Below, in pieces: positions 15,458 through 25,606 of a stretch of DNA of 64,000 nucleotides (positions are counted from its first letter, which is position 1; each line of letters opens with the position of its first letter). The DNA is from Succinatimonas sp. UBA7265 (GTDB lineage: Bacteria; Pseudomonadota; Gammaproteobacteria; Enterobacterales; Succinivibrionaceae): NCBI GenBank assembly GCA_002473165.1, contig DKSD01000088.1, forward strand, positions 1-64,000, in the 5' to 3' direction. The translations under genes were made by a program, and so were the position numbers. The notes under the pieces were generated by a model that worked only from the letters and a program-made list of their open reading frames with translations, did not search any database and had not been told where the DNA came from.

Positions 15458-17074
15458 ATGCGCGCGCTCATAAAGGCCCTGCCGCTTTTGGCGGCTGCGG
15501 CTCTGTGCTGCGCTCAGGTCCAAGGCGCGCAGCTTAAGTCCGCGCGCTCGTTTGCCAACACGGATAAAACTCGCGTGGTTTTTGATCTTTCAGGGAAAAT
15601 TTCCTGGAAAGGCACGACGCTCAAAGACGGGCGCTTTGAGCTTAAGCTAAACGATCTCGACAACGCGCGCAAAGCGCCTGCCGTTCCATCCCCGGGCAAA
15701 AGCTCCTGCTTAAAAAGCGTGAAGGCCAAAGCCTCGGGAAAACAGGCTGTCTACACTTTCGACTCCTCGCGCTGCGGCGCCCCGCACGCTTTCCTGCTCT
15801 CCCCGCGCGACGGCAATCCCGACTGGCGCCTCGTGGCCGATTTCGCGCACAGCGGCGTATCCGAGGCCGGGAAGGCGGATTCGGGCAAAACGGTGCGCCG
15901 CGCCGACGCGCCCGCGGGATCCCCCGATGATTCGCAGACGCTCAAAGATTTGGAACAGCGGCTGTTCTTGCAGTACTCAACGCCGGGCTCGGACGGGCTG
16001 CGCAGCATGACGCCCGCGCAGGCCACCGCCTATGACAAAGCGGTGAGGCAGCTGCGCGCCGACTTCGCGCGCGAGCAGGACGAGACTCCCTCAGACGCTG
16101 CGGGCAAAAACGATCAGGAAACGGTGCATGACACCGCGGCGCCCCCTAAAGCCGTCGAAGTGGCTGCGGTGGCAAGACCTTTTGTCATCGCCATAGATCC
16201 GGGGCACGGCGGCAAAGATCCCGGTGCCATCAGCCGCCGCGGCGTGCGCGAGAAAAACGTGGCGCTGGCCATTTCAAAATCGCTGGTGCAGTACATAAAC
16301 TCCGATCCGCGCCTGCGCGCCGTGCTCACGCGCAGTTCCGACCGTTTCGTCTCGCTGGACGCCCGCTCGGCCATAGCCCGCCGCCATAAAGCGGATCTGC
16401 TCATCTCCGTGCACTGCAACTCCACGCCCGGCAGCACCACGGCGCGCGGGCTTTCCGTGCTGCTGCTCTCCTCAAACCGCGCGCAGCGAGAGAACGGCAA
16501 GATTTTACGGGACGGCGGCAGCGGCTCGCTCATCGGCGGCGCCGGGCGCGTGATCAAGGAATCAGGCAGCAGCGGCAACCATTATCTTGAGGCGACCGTG
16601 CTTGACATGTCCTCCCAGAACACCCGCGCCGAGGGCTACGATCTGGCCTCGGCCATCATCCGCAGCGTCGGCAGATTCACGCGGGTCTACAAATCGCGGC
16701 CGATCTACGCCTCGCTTGCAGTGCTCAAGGCCCCGGACATTCCCTCGCTTTTGATCGAGACCGGCTTCCTGTCAAACCGCAGCGAAGAGGTGCAGTTAAA
16801 CCAGCCGAACTACCAAAAGCAGATGGCCTACCGGATCTTCAAAGGGATCCAGGACTATTACGAGCAAAACCCGCTTAAGAACCTGCAATCGCGGCGCGAG
16901 AGCGCGCAGCGCAGCGCGCAAAGCGGGCAGTATGAGACCGTGAAGGTGAAAAAAGGCGAATACCTGAGCCTCATCGCCGCGCGCCACGGCACGACGGTCG
17001 CCGAGCTCAAGCGTTTAAACGGGCTTAAATCCGACACGGTCGTGCCTGGTCAGAAGCTCAAGGTGCCCAAATGA
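15458..17074 (+). CDS. amiC: N-acetylmuramoyl-L-alanine amidase (AmiB/AmiC type)
   Basis: A periplasmic cell-separation amidase of about 538 residues. Order: signal peptide (ALPLLAAAALCCAQVQGA), AMIN domain (about 25-130), a linker, the Amidase_3 domain (about 240-465) with zinc and catalytic motifs IAIDPGHGGKDPGA, LLISVHCNS and SLLIETGFLSN, and a C-terminal LysM repeat (KVKKGEYLSLIAARHGTT). The LysM at the end is as in E. coli AmiB. I start at ATG 15458; an in-frame TTG at 15449 overlapping the tsaE stop is the alternative. The mutL start overlaps its end (ATGA). Confidence 0.92.
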   Translation: MRALIKALPLLAAAALCCAQVQGAQLKSARSFANTDKTRVVFDLSGKISWKGTTLKDGRFELKLNDLDNARKAPAVPSPGKSSCLKSVKAKASGKQAVYTFDSSRCGAPHAFLLSPRDGNPDWRLVADFAHSGVSEAGKADSGKTVRRADAPAGSPDDSQTLKDLEQRLFLQYSTPGSDGLRSMTPAQATAYDKAVRQLRADFAREQDETPSDAAGKNDQETVHDTAAPPKAVEVAAVARPFVIAIDPGHGGKDPGAISRRGVREKNVALAISKSLVQYINSDPRLRAVLTRSSDRFVSLDARSAIARRHKADLLISVHCNSTPGSTTARGLSVLLLSSNRAQRENGKILRDGGSGSLIGGAGRVIKESGSSGNHYLEATVLDMSSQNTRAEGYDLASAIIRSVGRFTRVYKSRPIYASLAVLKAPDIPSLLIETGFLSNRSEEVQLNQPNYQKQMAYRIFKGIQDYYEQNPLKNLQSRRESAQRSAQSGQYETVKVKKGEYLSLIAARHGTTVAELKRLNGLKSDTVVPGQKLKVPK

Positions 17075-18948
17075 CCATCCGCAGGCTCAGCGTCAGGCTC
17101 GCAGGCCAGATAGCCGCAGGCGAGGTGGTGGAGCGCCCGTGCTCGGCGGTAAAAGAGCTTTTGGAAAACTCCGTGGACGCCGGCGCTTCAAACATCCGCT
17201 GCGAGATCGAAGGGGCCGGGCGGGTGCTCATCGCCGTGCGCGATGACGGCTGCGGCATTCCCCGCGACGAGCTGCCTTTGGCGCTCGCCCCGCACGCGAC
17301 TTCGAAGATCGCGACAGAAGAGGATCTCGAGGCCATCTCCACCTTAGGCTTTCGCGGCGAGGCTCTGGCTTCCATCGCCGCGGTCTCAAAGCTCACGCTG
17401 ACCTCGCGCACCCAGGATGAGAGTGACGGCTTTCAGGCAAGCTGCGAGGGCCAGGACATGGATCCGGTGCTGCTGCCGGCCCCGCATGGCGTGGGCACGA
17501 GCGTCGAGGCGCGCGAGCTGTTCTTCAACACCCCGGCGCGCCGGCGCTTTTTAAAGTCAGACCGCACGGAACTTGCGCGTATCCGCGATGTGTTCGTGCG
17601 CTGCGCGCTCGCCCACCCGGAGATCGGCTTTGAGCTCATCTCAGACGGCCGCAGCCTCATAAAGGTAAAAGGCGCGCCCGCTTCGGATCACAAGACGCGC
17701 ATGCGCAGGCTGTCGCTGCTCGCCGGCGGGGAGTTTTCCGAGGAGTGCATGGAAGTGCGCTGCGACGATCCGGCGCTTCAGATCCGCGGGATCATCCTGC
17801 CGCCTGGCGATCAGAGCGCCGGCGGCAGCGAGAAATGTTTTTTGTTTTTAAACGGCCGCCCCATAGCCGACCGTCTGGCCGTGCATGCGGTGCGCGAGGC
17901 CTGCGCCTCCTGGAGCGGGCAGCGCGCCTGCCCCCGCTGCGTGCTCTACTTAAGCTGCGATCCCCATGACGTCGATGTCAACGTGCACCCGCGCAAGGAC
18001 GAGGTGCGCTTTCGCAACGCCACGGCCGTGCACGATCTCATCTCCGGGGCCGTGCTTGAGGCCTTAAAAGGCTTTGATGACACCCAAAGCGCGCCGCTGC
18101 GCTTTGAAGGGCCTGAGAGCGCCCCGGAAATTGCCGCGCCGGCAGCTCCCGCGGATGCGCCGGAACCTGCCCCTGCAAGTGCGATCTTCGCTTCCGAGCC
18201 CTCGGCCCTTCCTGAATTCCCCGACGGGCAGGGGAGTTTCAGCGCCGCGCCGCGGCCTCAGGCCGCGCTCGCGGGTGAAAACTATCTCAGGCGCGTCAGA
18301 GAGCGCAGCGCCGTGTTTAACGCGCGCCTGGGCGCCGGCTCACCCTCTGACACCGCGGACATGGCGGTAACTGAGCCTGCGGCGCCTCAGGCTCCGCGCT
18401 GCGTGCTCGCCGAGCCCGTGCCCGGCACGGCGCTCGTGCGCCTGGGCGGGCGCTTTTACCTTGTGTCTTTAAAAGCGCTGCGCGATGAGCTGCGCTGCCG
18501 CGCCTACGAGCGCGAGGTGGCCTCAGGCAGCGTGGCCTCGTTTGAGCTCATCATGCCTTTTTCCGTGCGCGTGCCGCCTGCGGTGTTAAAAGCCCTGAAA
18601 AAAGCCCCGGACTCGGCGCGGCGCTGCGGCTTTGAGCTTGAATGCCAAAAGAGCGCCGTCGTGCTCAGGAAAGTCCCGGAGGAACTGCGCGGCTGCGATC
18701 TGGCCGCATTTTCCATGCGCGCCTTCTCGGTGATGGCCGCCTCTGCGGATCTGCAACAGGGCGTGTGCCCCCGCCAGCTCTCTGAGGCCGTGGCCCTGGC
18801 AAAAAACGCCGAGCCCTGCCAGGCATCCGAGGCCGAAAAGCTGTTTGCCTCAGAAGAAGGCGCGGAGCTTTTAAAAGCGCTTTTGGGGCACGGTGCCTGC
18901 GATCTGCGCCTTAGCGAGCAGGCGCTGGCGCTTGAGGGGCGCGAATGA
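17071..18948 (+). CDS. mutL: DNA mismatch repair protein MutL
   Basis: A 625-residue GHKL ATPase that links MutS mismatch recognition to strand cleavage (E. coli 615). N-terminal motifs are [12 protein letters not shown] (about 29-40), [25 protein letters not shown] and the family signature [14 protein letters not shown] Pro/Ala-rich linker at about residues 345-440 separates the ATPase from the C-terminal dimerisation domain. The DQHA-x2-E-x4-E endonuclease motif is not visible, as in MutH-dependent gammaproteobacteria. That fits the very high GATC content of this window. The ATG overlaps the amidase stop. Confidence 0.97.
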   Translation: MTIRRLSVRLAGQIAAGEVVERPCSAVKELLENSVDAGASNIRCEIEGAGRVLIAVRDDGCGIPRDELPLALAPHATSKIATEEDLEAISTLGFRGEALASIAAVSKLTLTSRTQDESDGFQASCEGQDMDPVLLPAPHGVGTSVEARELFFNTPARRRFLKSDRTELARIRDVFVRCALAHPEIGFELISDGRSLIKVKGAPASDHKTRMRRLSLLAGGEFSEECMEVRCDDPALQIRGIILPPGDQSAGGSEKCFLFLNGRPIADRLAVHAVREACASWSGQRACPRCVLYLSCDPHDVDVNVHPRKDEVRFRNATAVHDLISGAVLEALKGFDDTQSAPLRFEGPESAPEIAAPAAPADAPEPAPASAIFASEPSALPEFPDGQGSFSAAPRPQAALAGENYLRRVRERSAVFNARLGAGSPSDTADMAVTEPAAPQAPRCVLAEPVPGTALVRLGGRFYLVSLKALRDELRCRAYEREVASGSVASFELIMPFSVRVPPAVLKALKKAPDSARRCGFELECQKSAVVLRKVPEELRGCDLAAFSMRAFSVMAASADLQQGVCPRQLSEAVALAKNAEPCQASEAEKLFASEEGAELLKALLGHGACDLRLSEQALALEGRE

Positions 18949-19895
18949 GCACGGAGCGCGCCCTGATCATCCTGGGCCCCACCGCCACGGGCAAGACGTC
19001 GCTGGCCCTCGAACTTGCCGCCAAAATCCCCTGTGAGATCATCAGCCTGGATTCGGCGCTCGTGTACCGCGGCATGGACATCGGCACGGCCAAACCGACG
19101 GCGGCAGAGCGCGCGGCCTGCCCGCACCACCTCATCGACATCATCGATCCCTCCGAGAGCTACAGCGCGGCGCAGTTTCGCAGCGACTGCGTGAGGCTTG
19201 TCGGCGAGATCTGCGCGCGCGGCCGCCTGCCGGTGATCTGCGGTGGCACCATGATGTACTACAAAGCCCTAAGCGACGGGCTTTCGCCGCTGCCGCCCAC
19301 GGATCTCAAAGTGCGCGCGCTCATTGCCGCCAGGGCGCAGGAGCTGGGCTGGCCGGCGCTGCATGCTGAGCTTGAGAGAAAAGATCCCGTGACGGCCTCA
19401 AGGCTCTCTCCCAACGATCGCCAGCGGATCTCCCGGGCGCTCGAGGTTTATGAGATGACGGGCACTCCCATGAGCGCGTTTTTTGCAGGGCGCGGCGATC
19501 AGTGCCCGTTTTTGCGCGAGGAGATCGTGCTCATGCCTGAGCAGAGCCGGGAGAAACTGCGTGTGCAGATCCGCGCGCGCTTCCTCAAAATGCTCGATGA
19601 CGGGCTTTTGGACGAGGTGGTCTCGCTGCGCGCGCGCGGCGATCTGTCCCCTGATCTGCCCTCAATGCGCGCCGTGGGCTACCGCCAGTGCTGGGAATAT
19701 CTGGACGGAAAACTCAGCTATGAGGAGATGACCGAGCGCGCTGTGATCGCCACGGCGCACCTTGCCAAGCACCAGATGACCTGGCTGCGCGGGGCGCTTG
19801 CACACAGCGGCGGGATCCGCCGTGTGTGCATGGCTCCCGGCGATGGCGCAAACGCCGCCCGCGCCCTGGCGATGGCACGCGATCTCCTGGCCTGA
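18945..19895 (+). CDS. miaA: tRNA dimethylallyltransferase
   Basis: A 316-residue enzyme that adds a dimethylallyl group to A37 of tRNAs reading UNN codons. The P-loop is [14 protein letters not shown] (residues 8-21), followed by [18 protein letters not shown], the [14 protein letters not shown] block and the tRNA-binding region [19 protein letters not shown]. The start overlaps the mutL stop (ATGA). Its position before hfq is the usual gammaproteobacterial order. Confidence 0.97.
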   Translation: MSTERALIILGPTATGKTSLALELAAKIPCEIISLDSALVYRGMDIGTAKPTAAERAACPHHLIDIIDPSESYSAAQFRSDCVRLVGEICARGRLPVICGGTMMYYKALSDGLSPLPPTDLKVRALIAARAQELGWPALHAELERKDPVTASRLSPNDRQRISRALEVYEMTGTPMSAFFAGRGDQCPFLREEIVLMPEQSREKLRVQIRARFLKMLDDGLLDEVVSLRARGDLSPDLPSMRAVGYRQCWEYLDGKLSYEEMTERAVIATAHLAKHQMTWLRGALAHSGGIRRVCMAPGDGANAARALAMARDLLA

Positions 19896-20178
19896 CGGCT
19901 TACGCAGGCATTTTTGTTTCCGCCTGATTTATTGCTTGCATGACTTGTATGCCTTAACATGCAAAATCCTCAGATGCGCTATAATTGCGTCAAGGTGGTT
20001 TCGGTCACGGGAGGGCGTGCGCCGAACGCGAACGAAAGACACCCGCTGCCGCACCCCGGCCAGACGCTTTATGCCGGTGTATTGGCGCCTGCGGATTAAA
20101 CGCTCCCAAGGGCGTGCGCCGAAATTGAGCTGTGCATTTTTTTAACAATAACTACTATTAAGCGACGGTATCAAAATT
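19896..20178 (+). promoter_or_regulatory. miaA-hfq intergenic region: promoter and structured leader
   Basis: A 283-bp region with no ORF. TATAAT at 19980-19985 is a good -10 element with no strong -35. It would start a leader of about 170 nt before hfq. The leader has two copies of GGGCGTGCGCCGAA (near 20013 and 20110), each able to fold on itself (GGCG/CGCC). GGGAG near 20010 can pair with CTCCC near 20103. A T7 tract at 20138-20144 follows. This could be a folded hfq leader, a terminator/attenuator, or a small RNA. Confidence 0.45.
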
Positions 20179-20460
20179 ATGGCTAAAGTTCAGTCATTAC
20201 AGGATCCTTTTCTGAACGCTCTGCGCCGTGAGCACATCCAGGTCTCTATTTACCTGGTCAACGGCATCAAGCTGCAGGGGCAGATCGAGTCTTTTGACCA
20301 GTTCGTGGTGCTGCTGAAAAACCAGGTGAGCCAGATGGTTTACAAGCACGCCATTTCCACCATCGTGCCGGCGCGCGCCGTCAGCGTGAGCGCCGCTCCC
20401 GCCGAAGAAGGCGCCAAAGAGGCCAAAGAGCAGGAAAGCGCCCCCGCTGCTGAAGCGTAA
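20179..20460 (+). CDS. hfq: RNA chaperone Hfq
   Basis: A 93-residue Sm-like hexameric protein that pairs small RNAs with mRNAs. The Sm1 motif is [20 protein letters not shown] with [19 protein letters not shown], and Sm2 is [10 protein letters not shown] near residues 55-64. The conserved core ends at about residue 70. The tail is short and Ala/Glu-rich, unlike the longer E. coli tail. Its neighbours miaA and hflX are those usually found with hfq. Confidence 0.97.
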   Translation: MAKVQSLQDPFLNALRREHIQVSIYLVNGIKLQGQIESFDQFVVLLKNQVSQMVYKHAISTIVPARAVSVSAAPAEEGAKEAKEQESAPAAEA

Positions 20461-20481
20461 GCGCATCCTTAATCTCCCTTT

Positions 20482-21825
20482 ATGCAGGATCCTCAGATCG
20501 AATCTTTGGGAAAGACCGTGCTCGTGCACGTGGAACTTCCCAAAGAGGAATCCCGCGAAGATCTGCAGGAACTTGTAAGGCTTGCGCAAACCGCGGGCGC
20601 GAGCGTCGCGCAATGCGTCACCTGCAGCCGCGATGCGCCTGATCCCGCGTACTTTATCGGGACGGGCAAGACCGAGGAGGTAAAGTCGGCGGTCCTCGCC
20701 GCCGAGGCCTCCGCGGTGATCTTCAACTCCCGCCTGTCTCCGGCGCAGGAGCGCAATCTCGAAAAAGCCCTGGGCGTGCGCGTCATGGATCGCATCGCCC
20801 TGATCCTGCTTATTTTTGCCCAGCGCGCCCGCACCTATGAAGGCAAGCTCCAGGTCGAACTGGCGCGGCTGCAGTATGAGCAGGCGCGCCTGGTGCGCGG
20901 CTGGACGCACTTAGAGCGCCAAAAAGGCGGCTTCGGCCTGCGCGGCGGCCCGGGCGAGACCCAGATCGAGCTTGACCGCCGCGCCCTGCGCGAGCGCATC
21001 GCCGCCGTCAAGGAAGAACTGGGCTCCGTCGAGCGCCGCCGCGGCCAGAACCGCGCGCTGCGGCGCCGCAACCAGGTGCCGGTGGTCTCGTTTGTCGGCT
21101 ACACGAATGCCGGCAAGTCCACGCTCTTCAACCGCCTCACCTCCTCTCAGGTCTATGTGGCCGATCAGCTCTTTGCCACGCTCGATCCGACGCTGCGCAC
21201 GCTGGAGCTTAAAAACACGGGCAAAGTGATCTTCGCCGACACCGTAGGCTTTATCCGCCACCTGCCGCACGATCTCATAGCCGCGTTCCACTCGACGCTT
21301 GAGGAGACGGCGCAGGCGACGCTGCTGCTGCATGTGGTGGACGCCTCAGACCCCAGGCGCGAGGAGAACATCGCCTCCGTAAACTCGGTGCTCTCGCAGG
21401 TGGGCGCAGGTGATGTCCCCGTGCTCATGGTTTACAACAAAAGCGATCTCGTCCCTGGCTCTGCATACGGCATTGTGCGCGGCGACGGCGGCCAGGCGGC
21501 GCGCGTGCACGTGAGCGCCGCGACCGGCGAGGGCACGGATGCGCTGCTTGAGGCCGTGGGCGAACTGCTCTCTCAGGAAAAATGCGCGTTTGCTGTTAAG
21601 ATAAAAGCCGGCATGCCCGGCAGGCTCAGGGCGCTTTTGTATGAGGCCGGGGCCGTCGAGTCCGAGCGCTATGGCGATGACGGCTGCTGCCTCCTTGAGG
21701 TGCGCATAGATCCTGATGAGGCCGGGCGCATCGACAAGCTGTCGCAGGGCGCGCTGCGCGCGTGCTGCCAGGGAAGCGCGCCGTGGGTGCGCAGCTCCGG
21801 GTTTGATTTCGACAGCGTGCCTTAA
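20482..21825 (+). CDS. hflX: GTPase HflX
   Basis: A 447-residue ribosome-associated GTPase that splits or rescues stalled ribosomes. The N-terminal HflX domain includes the glycine-rich GGFGLRGGPGETQIELDRR. The G domain has G1 GYTNAGKSTLFNRL (about 210-223), G3 DTVGFIRHLP and G4 NKSD. It starts 21 bp after hfq and is likely in the same operon. A G/C hairpin at 21840-21861 downstream may reduce read-through to hflK. Confidence 0.96.
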   Translation: MQDPQIESLGKTVLVHVELPKEESREDLQELVRLAQTAGASVAQCVTCSRDAPDPAYFIGTGKTEEVKSAVLAAEASAVIFNSRLSPAQERNLEKALGVRVMDRIALILLIFAQRARTYEGKLQVELARLQYEQARLVRGWTHLERQKGGFGLRGGPGETQIELDRRALRERIAAVKEELGSVERRRGQNRALRRRNQVPVVSFVGYTNAGKSTLFNRLTSSQVYVADQLFATLDPTLRTLELKNTGKVIFADTVGFIRHLPHDLIAAFHSTLEETAQATLLLHVVDASDPRREENIASVNSVLSQVGAGDVPVLMVYNKSDLVPGSAYGIVRGDGGQAARVHVSAATGEGTDALLEAVGELLSQEKCAFAVKIKAGMPGRLRALLYEAGAVESERYGDDGCCLLEVRIDPDEAGRIDKLSQGALRACCQGSAPWVRSSGFDFDSVP

Positions 21826-21902
21826 AGCGTTACAATCTTATTTTGCCCTGCCGGGGCAAACCCCTTTGCAGTTTTTTGCAGACTAGGAACACGAGACAGT
21901 CA

Positions 21903-23138
21903 ATGAAAGAACCTAACCTTGATGCCATGGGCTGGAACGCGCCGCGTCACAGCCGGGATGACAGCGGGAACGAGCCGGAGAAAGATCCCTGGGGGCGCGA
22001 CAACCCGCCGCGCAATGACAGCGATCCGCTCGCCGCGGTGCTGGGCTTTTTAAAGAAGGTTTTCGGACAGGGGCGCGGGCGCGGCAGCGGCAAAAAACGC
22101 AGCCCGGGCTCGTTTGTGGGCGCAGTTGCAGGCCTGGTGATCGCCGGCATCGTCGTGTCGGGCTTTTACACCGTGCGCGAGGCCGAGCGCGGCGTGGTGC
22201 TGCGCTTTGGCAAGATCTATGACGTCTCGGATCCGGGATTGCGTTGGAAGATCCCGGTTGTCGACAGCGTGAACGTCGTCGACATCGAGCAGGTGCGCGC
22301 CCTGCAGTCCTCAGGCACCATGCTGACGCAGGACGAGAACGTCGTGATCGTGGAGATGGACGTCCAGTACCGTATCTCCGATCCGATCAAATACCTCTAC
22401 TCGACCACCGATCCTGACCATACGCTGCTGGAGGCCACGGACAGCGCGCTGCGCTATGTCATCGGCCATACGCTCATGGATGACATCCTCACCTCAGGCC
22501 GCGAGATGGTGCGCCAGAACACCCGCGAGCTCTTAACGTCGATCATCGAGCCTTATAACACCGGCCTTTCCATCGTCGACGTGAACTTCCTGCCCGCCCG
22601 CGCCCCGGATCAGGTCAAGGCGGCATTCGATGACGCCATCTCCGCGCAGGAGGACGAGCAGCGCTACAAACGCGAGGCCGAGGCCTACGCCAACGAGGTG
22701 CTGCCCAAAGCCGACGGCAAGGTGCAGCGCATCCGCCAGGAGGCCGAGGCCTACCGCTCGCAGGTCGTGTTAAACGCTCAGGGCGAGGTGGCGCGCTTTG
22801 AGAAAGTGCTGCCTGAGTATGAAAAAGCCCCGGAGATCACGCGCCAGCGTATCTACTTTGAGACCATGGAACAGGTCATGGGCAAGTCGCGCAAGGTGAT
22901 CCTCGATACGCCGGAGGGCACGTCGCCGGTCATTTACCTGCCGCTGCCCAAAGATCTCGAGCAGGGGGAGGAGAGCGGCGGGGACGACGCGTCGGTCTCC
23001 GAACTGCGCGAGGAGGCTTTAAAGAAAGCCGCCGAAAGCGCGCAGCGCAGCAGCACCCAGAGCCAGGATACGGAGCAAAAGGCGCAGCGCCGCGGCTACC
23101 CTCCGCTTAACGGCACGGGTTACGGCCAGAGGAACTGA
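21903..23138 (+). CDS. hflK: FtsH protease modulator HflK
   Basis: A 411-residue SPFH/band-7 membrane protein that forms a complex with HflC and controls the FtsH protease. A cytoplasmic Pro/Gly-rich N-terminus is followed by one membrane segment (FVGAVAGLVIAGIVVSGFY) and the SPFH domain beginning REAERGVVLRFGKI. A long helical region and a charged tail follow. I start at ATG 21903 (MKEPNL); the frame open from 21843 is not homologous. hflC starts 12 bp later. Confidence 0.95.
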   Translation: MKEPNLDAMGWNAPRHSRDDSGNEPEKDPWGRDNPPRNDSDPLAAVLGFLKKVFGQGRGRGSGKKRSPGSFVGAVAGLVIAGIVVSGFYTVREAERGVVLRFGKIYDVSDPGLRWKIPVVDSVNVVDIEQVRALQSSGTMLTQDENVVIVEMDVQYRISDPIKYLYSTTDPDHTLLEATDSALRYVIGHTLMDDILTSGREMVRQNTRELLTSIIEPYNTGLSIVDVNFLPARAPDQVKAAFDDAISAQEDEQRYKREAEAYANEVLPKADGKVQRIRQEAEAYRSQVVLNAQGEVARFEKVLPEYEKAPEITRQRIYFETMEQVMGKSRKVILDTPEGTSPVIYLPLPKDLEQGEESGGDDASVSELREEALKKAAESAQRSSTQSQDTEQKAQRRGYPPLNGTGYGQRN

Positions 23139-23150
23139 GGAGGTTTAAAC

Positions 23151-24140
23151 ATGAGAAACAACACCCTGAATTTCCTGATCGCAGGCCTCCTCGTTTTAGG
23201 CTTCGTGCTCTTTAACGCCCTCTATGTGGTGACCGAGGGCCAGGTCGGCATCGTCACCCGTTTTGGCAAAGTGCTGCGCGGCTCGGATGCCAAACTTGAA
23301 GTGATGCAGCCGGGGCTGCACTTTAAAGTCCCGTTTATCGACAAGGTGAAGATCCTCGATTCAAGGCTGCAGACCATAGATCAGAGCGCCAATCGCTTCG
23401 TCACCTCCGAGAAGAAGGACGTGATCATCGACTCCTACGTCAAATGGCGCATCGAGGACGCGGCGACGTATTACCTCACGACCGCCGGCGGCAACCGCCA
23501 GCAGGCCGAGGAACTGCTCTCCCGCAAGATCAACAACTCCCTGCGCTCGCAGATCGGCCGCCTGACCATCCACGAGATCGTCTCGGGGCAGGACTCCGAG
23601 CAGACGGAGGACGAGTTTGACAGCGCCAGGGCCGATGACACCACCGTCATGGGCTCGACAAAGCGCGACGAGGTCATGCAGAACGCGCTGCATGACATCG
23701 GCTCCTCGGCCCGTGATCTGGGCGTGAGCATCGTTGACGTGCGCATCAAGCAGATCAACCTCCCGCCTGAGGTCTCAAACTCCATCTATCAGCGCATGCG
23801 CGCCGAGCGTGACGCCGTGGCCAAGCTCCACCGCTCCCAGGGCCGCAAGGACGCCGAGGCCATCCGCGCCCAGGCCGACCGCGAGGTGACCGTCAAGATC
23901 GCCGAGGCCGAGAAAGCCTCGCGCACGCTGCGCGGCGACGGTGACGCCGAGGCCGTGAAGATCTACGCCGACGCCTACACCCGCAGCCCTGAGCTCTTTG
24001 AGTTCCTGCGCTCCATGGACGCTTACCGCAGTTCCATGACCAAGGGCCGCGACGTGCTGGTCTTAAAGCCGGACAGCGACTTCTTCCGCTTCTTCGGCAG
24101 CTTTGACGGCAAGGGTGCCCAGCATCCGCAGCATCCTTAA
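23151..24140 (+). CDS. hflC: FtsH protease modulator HflC
   Basis: A 329-residue partner of HflK. One N-terminal membrane anchor (FLIAGLLVLGFVLFNALYVV) is followed by an SPFH domain (TEGQVGIVTRFGKVL onward), a coiled-coil region of Arg/Glu/Ala repeats and a C-terminal region ending SDFFRFFGSFDG. GAGG lies before the ATG, 12 bp after hflK. An Asp/Glu-rich insertion near residues 145-165 resembles the insert of other gammaproteobacterial HflC. Confidence 0.95.
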   Translation: MRNNTLNFLIAGLLVLGFVLFNALYVVTEGQVGIVTRFGKVLRGSDAKLEVMQPGLHFKVPFIDKVKILDSRLQTIDQSANRFVTSEKKDVIIDSYVKWRIEDAATYYLTTAGGNRQQAEELLSRKINNSLRSQIGRLTIHEIVSGQDSEQTEDEFDSARADDTTVMGSTKRDEVMQNALHDIGSSARDLGVSIVDVRIKQINLPPEVSNSIYQRMRAERDAVAKLHRSQGRKDAEAIRAQADREVTVKIAEAEKASRTLRGDGDAEAVKIYADAYTRSPELFEFLRSMDAYRSSMTKGRDVLVLKPDSDFFRFFGSFDGKGAQHPQHP

Positions 24141-24146
24141 ATAACT

Positions 24147-24174
24147 TTAAAATCCCGCCGCGGCGGGATTTTAA
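24147..24174 (+). terminator. hflC terminator
   Basis: AAAATCCCGCCG and CGGCGGGATTTT form a fully symmetrical 12-bp arm hairpin seven bases after the hflC stop, ending in T residues. It works in either direction. A second hairpin (CCCCGG-CAGCA-CCGGGG, about 24202-24218) lies just before the purA SD. Confidence 0.75.
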
Positions 24175-24235
24175 ATGGGGAATTTATTGTCAGTAACTGC
24201 CCCGGCAGCACCGGGGTTATGAGGAAATATCAAAA

Positions 24236-25534
24236 ATGCCTAAGAACGTGATTGTGCTCGGCACCCAGTGGGGCGATGAAGGCAAGGGCAAGATCGCCGA
24301 TCTCCTGACTTCCAAGGCTAATGTGGTCGTGCGCAGCCAGGGCGGCAACAACGCCGGCCACACGCTGGTGGTCGGCGACAAAAAAGTCGTCGTCCGCCTC
24401 GTCCCCTCGGGGATCATGCACCCTGAATGCCGCTGCCTCATCGGCTCAGGCGTCGTCGTCAACCCCGTGGCGCTGTTTGAGGAGATCGCCGAGCTCAAGG
24501 CGGCCGGGATCCCGGACGCCGAGGAGCGCATCACCGTCAACGGCTCCTGCTCGCTGCTGCTGCCGATCCATCCTGCCATAGACAAAGCTTCCGAGGCCGC
24601 CCGCGGCAAGGGCGCCATCGGCACTACCGGCCGCGGCATTGGCCCGTGCTATGAGGACAAGGTGGCCCGCCGCGGCGTGCGCGTAGGCGATCTCAGGCAC
24701 ATGGATTACTTCACGGAAAAATTAAAGCGCCTGCTCGACTACCGCAACTTCATGCTCAAAAATTACTTCCATGCCCCTGAGGTTTCTTTTGAGTCGGTCA
24801 TGGAGCAGGTTGAAGGCTACCGTGAGCGTTTGCTGAAGATGGAAGGGGACGTCTCCGACATCCTCGCCCGCGCTCGCGCCGAGGGCAAAAAGATCCTCTT
24901 TGAAGGCGCCCAGGGCACGTTCCTTGACATCGACTTTGGCACCTACCCTTATGTCACGTCCTCTAACACGACCGCAGGCGGCTGTGTCACCGGCTCCGGC
25001 GCCGGCCCGCTGGCTGTCGATTACGTGCTGGGCATTGCCAAGGTCTACACGACCCGCGTAGGCGGCGGCCCGTATCCTACGGAGCTTAAAGACGAGACCG
25101 GCGAGCACATCCGCCAGCGCGGCAAGGAGTTTGGCGCCGTGACCGGGCGCCCGCGCCGCACCGGCTGGTTTGACGCCGTGGCCATGCACCGCAGCGCCGT
25201 GCTCAATTCGCTCTCAGGCCTGGCGCTCATGAAGCTCGACGTCTTAGACGATCTCGATGAGGTGAAGATCTGCACGGCCTACCGCCATCCGGACGGCTCG
25301 GTCACGACGCTCCCGCCGTTCTCAGGCTTTGATTATGAAGGCGTGGAGCCGGTCTACGAGACCATGGAAGGCTGGAAGAGCAGCACGTTCGGGATCACCT
25401 CCTGGGATAAACTGCCTTTAAACGCGCAAAAATACATCAGGCGCCTTGAGGAACTCTCCGGCGTGAAAGTCGCGATCCTCTCCACGGGCCCTGAGCGCGG
25501 CCAGACCATCATGCTCAGCGATCCTTTCGCCTGA
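24236..25534 (+). CDS. purA: Adenylosuccinate synthetase
   Basis: A 432-residue enzyme that joins IMP and aspartate using GTP in the first AMP-specific step of purine synthesis. Clear motifs are [20 protein letters not shown] at the N-terminus, [23 protein letters not shown], the [15 protein letters not shown] block and [13 protein letters not shown]. Length equals that of E. coli PurA. GAGGAAAT lies upstream. The position after hflKC is conserved in gammaproteobacteria. Confidence 0.97.
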   Translation: MPKNVIVLGTQWGDEGKGKIADLLTSKANVVVRSQGGNNAGHTLVVGDKKVVVRLVPSGIMHPECRCLIGSGVVVNPVALFEEIAELKAAGIPDAEERITVNGSCSLLLPIHPAIDKASEAARGKGAIGTTGRGIGPCYEDKVARRGVRVGDLRHMDYFTEKLKRLLDYRNFMLKNYFHAPEVSFESVMEQVEGYRERLLKMEGDVSDILARARAEGKKILFEGAQGTFLDIDFGTYPYVTSSNTTAGGCVTGSGAGPLAVDYVLGIAKVYTTRVGGGPYPTELKDETGEHIRQRGKEFGAVTGRPRRTGWFDAVAMHRSAVLNSLSGLALMKLDVLDDLDEVKICTAYRHPDGSVTTLPPFSGFDYEGVEPVYETMEGWKSSTFGITSWDKLPLNAQKYIRRLEELSGVKVAILSTGPERGQTIMLSDPFA

Positions 25535-25542
25535 TTTTGGGC

Positions 25543-25582
25543 AAAAAAGCGCCGGGCGGCTTTAGAACCGCCCGGCGCTTTT
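25543..25582 (+). terminator. purA terminator
   Basis: AAAAGCGCCGGGCGG pairs with CCGCCCGGCGCTTTT around an 8-base loop, immediately after purA and before the convergent DeoR gene. T or A runs on both sides allow it to act in both directions. Confidence 0.88.
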
Positions 25583-25606
25583 ATTTTGGCGCTTTTATTT
25601 TGTGGA

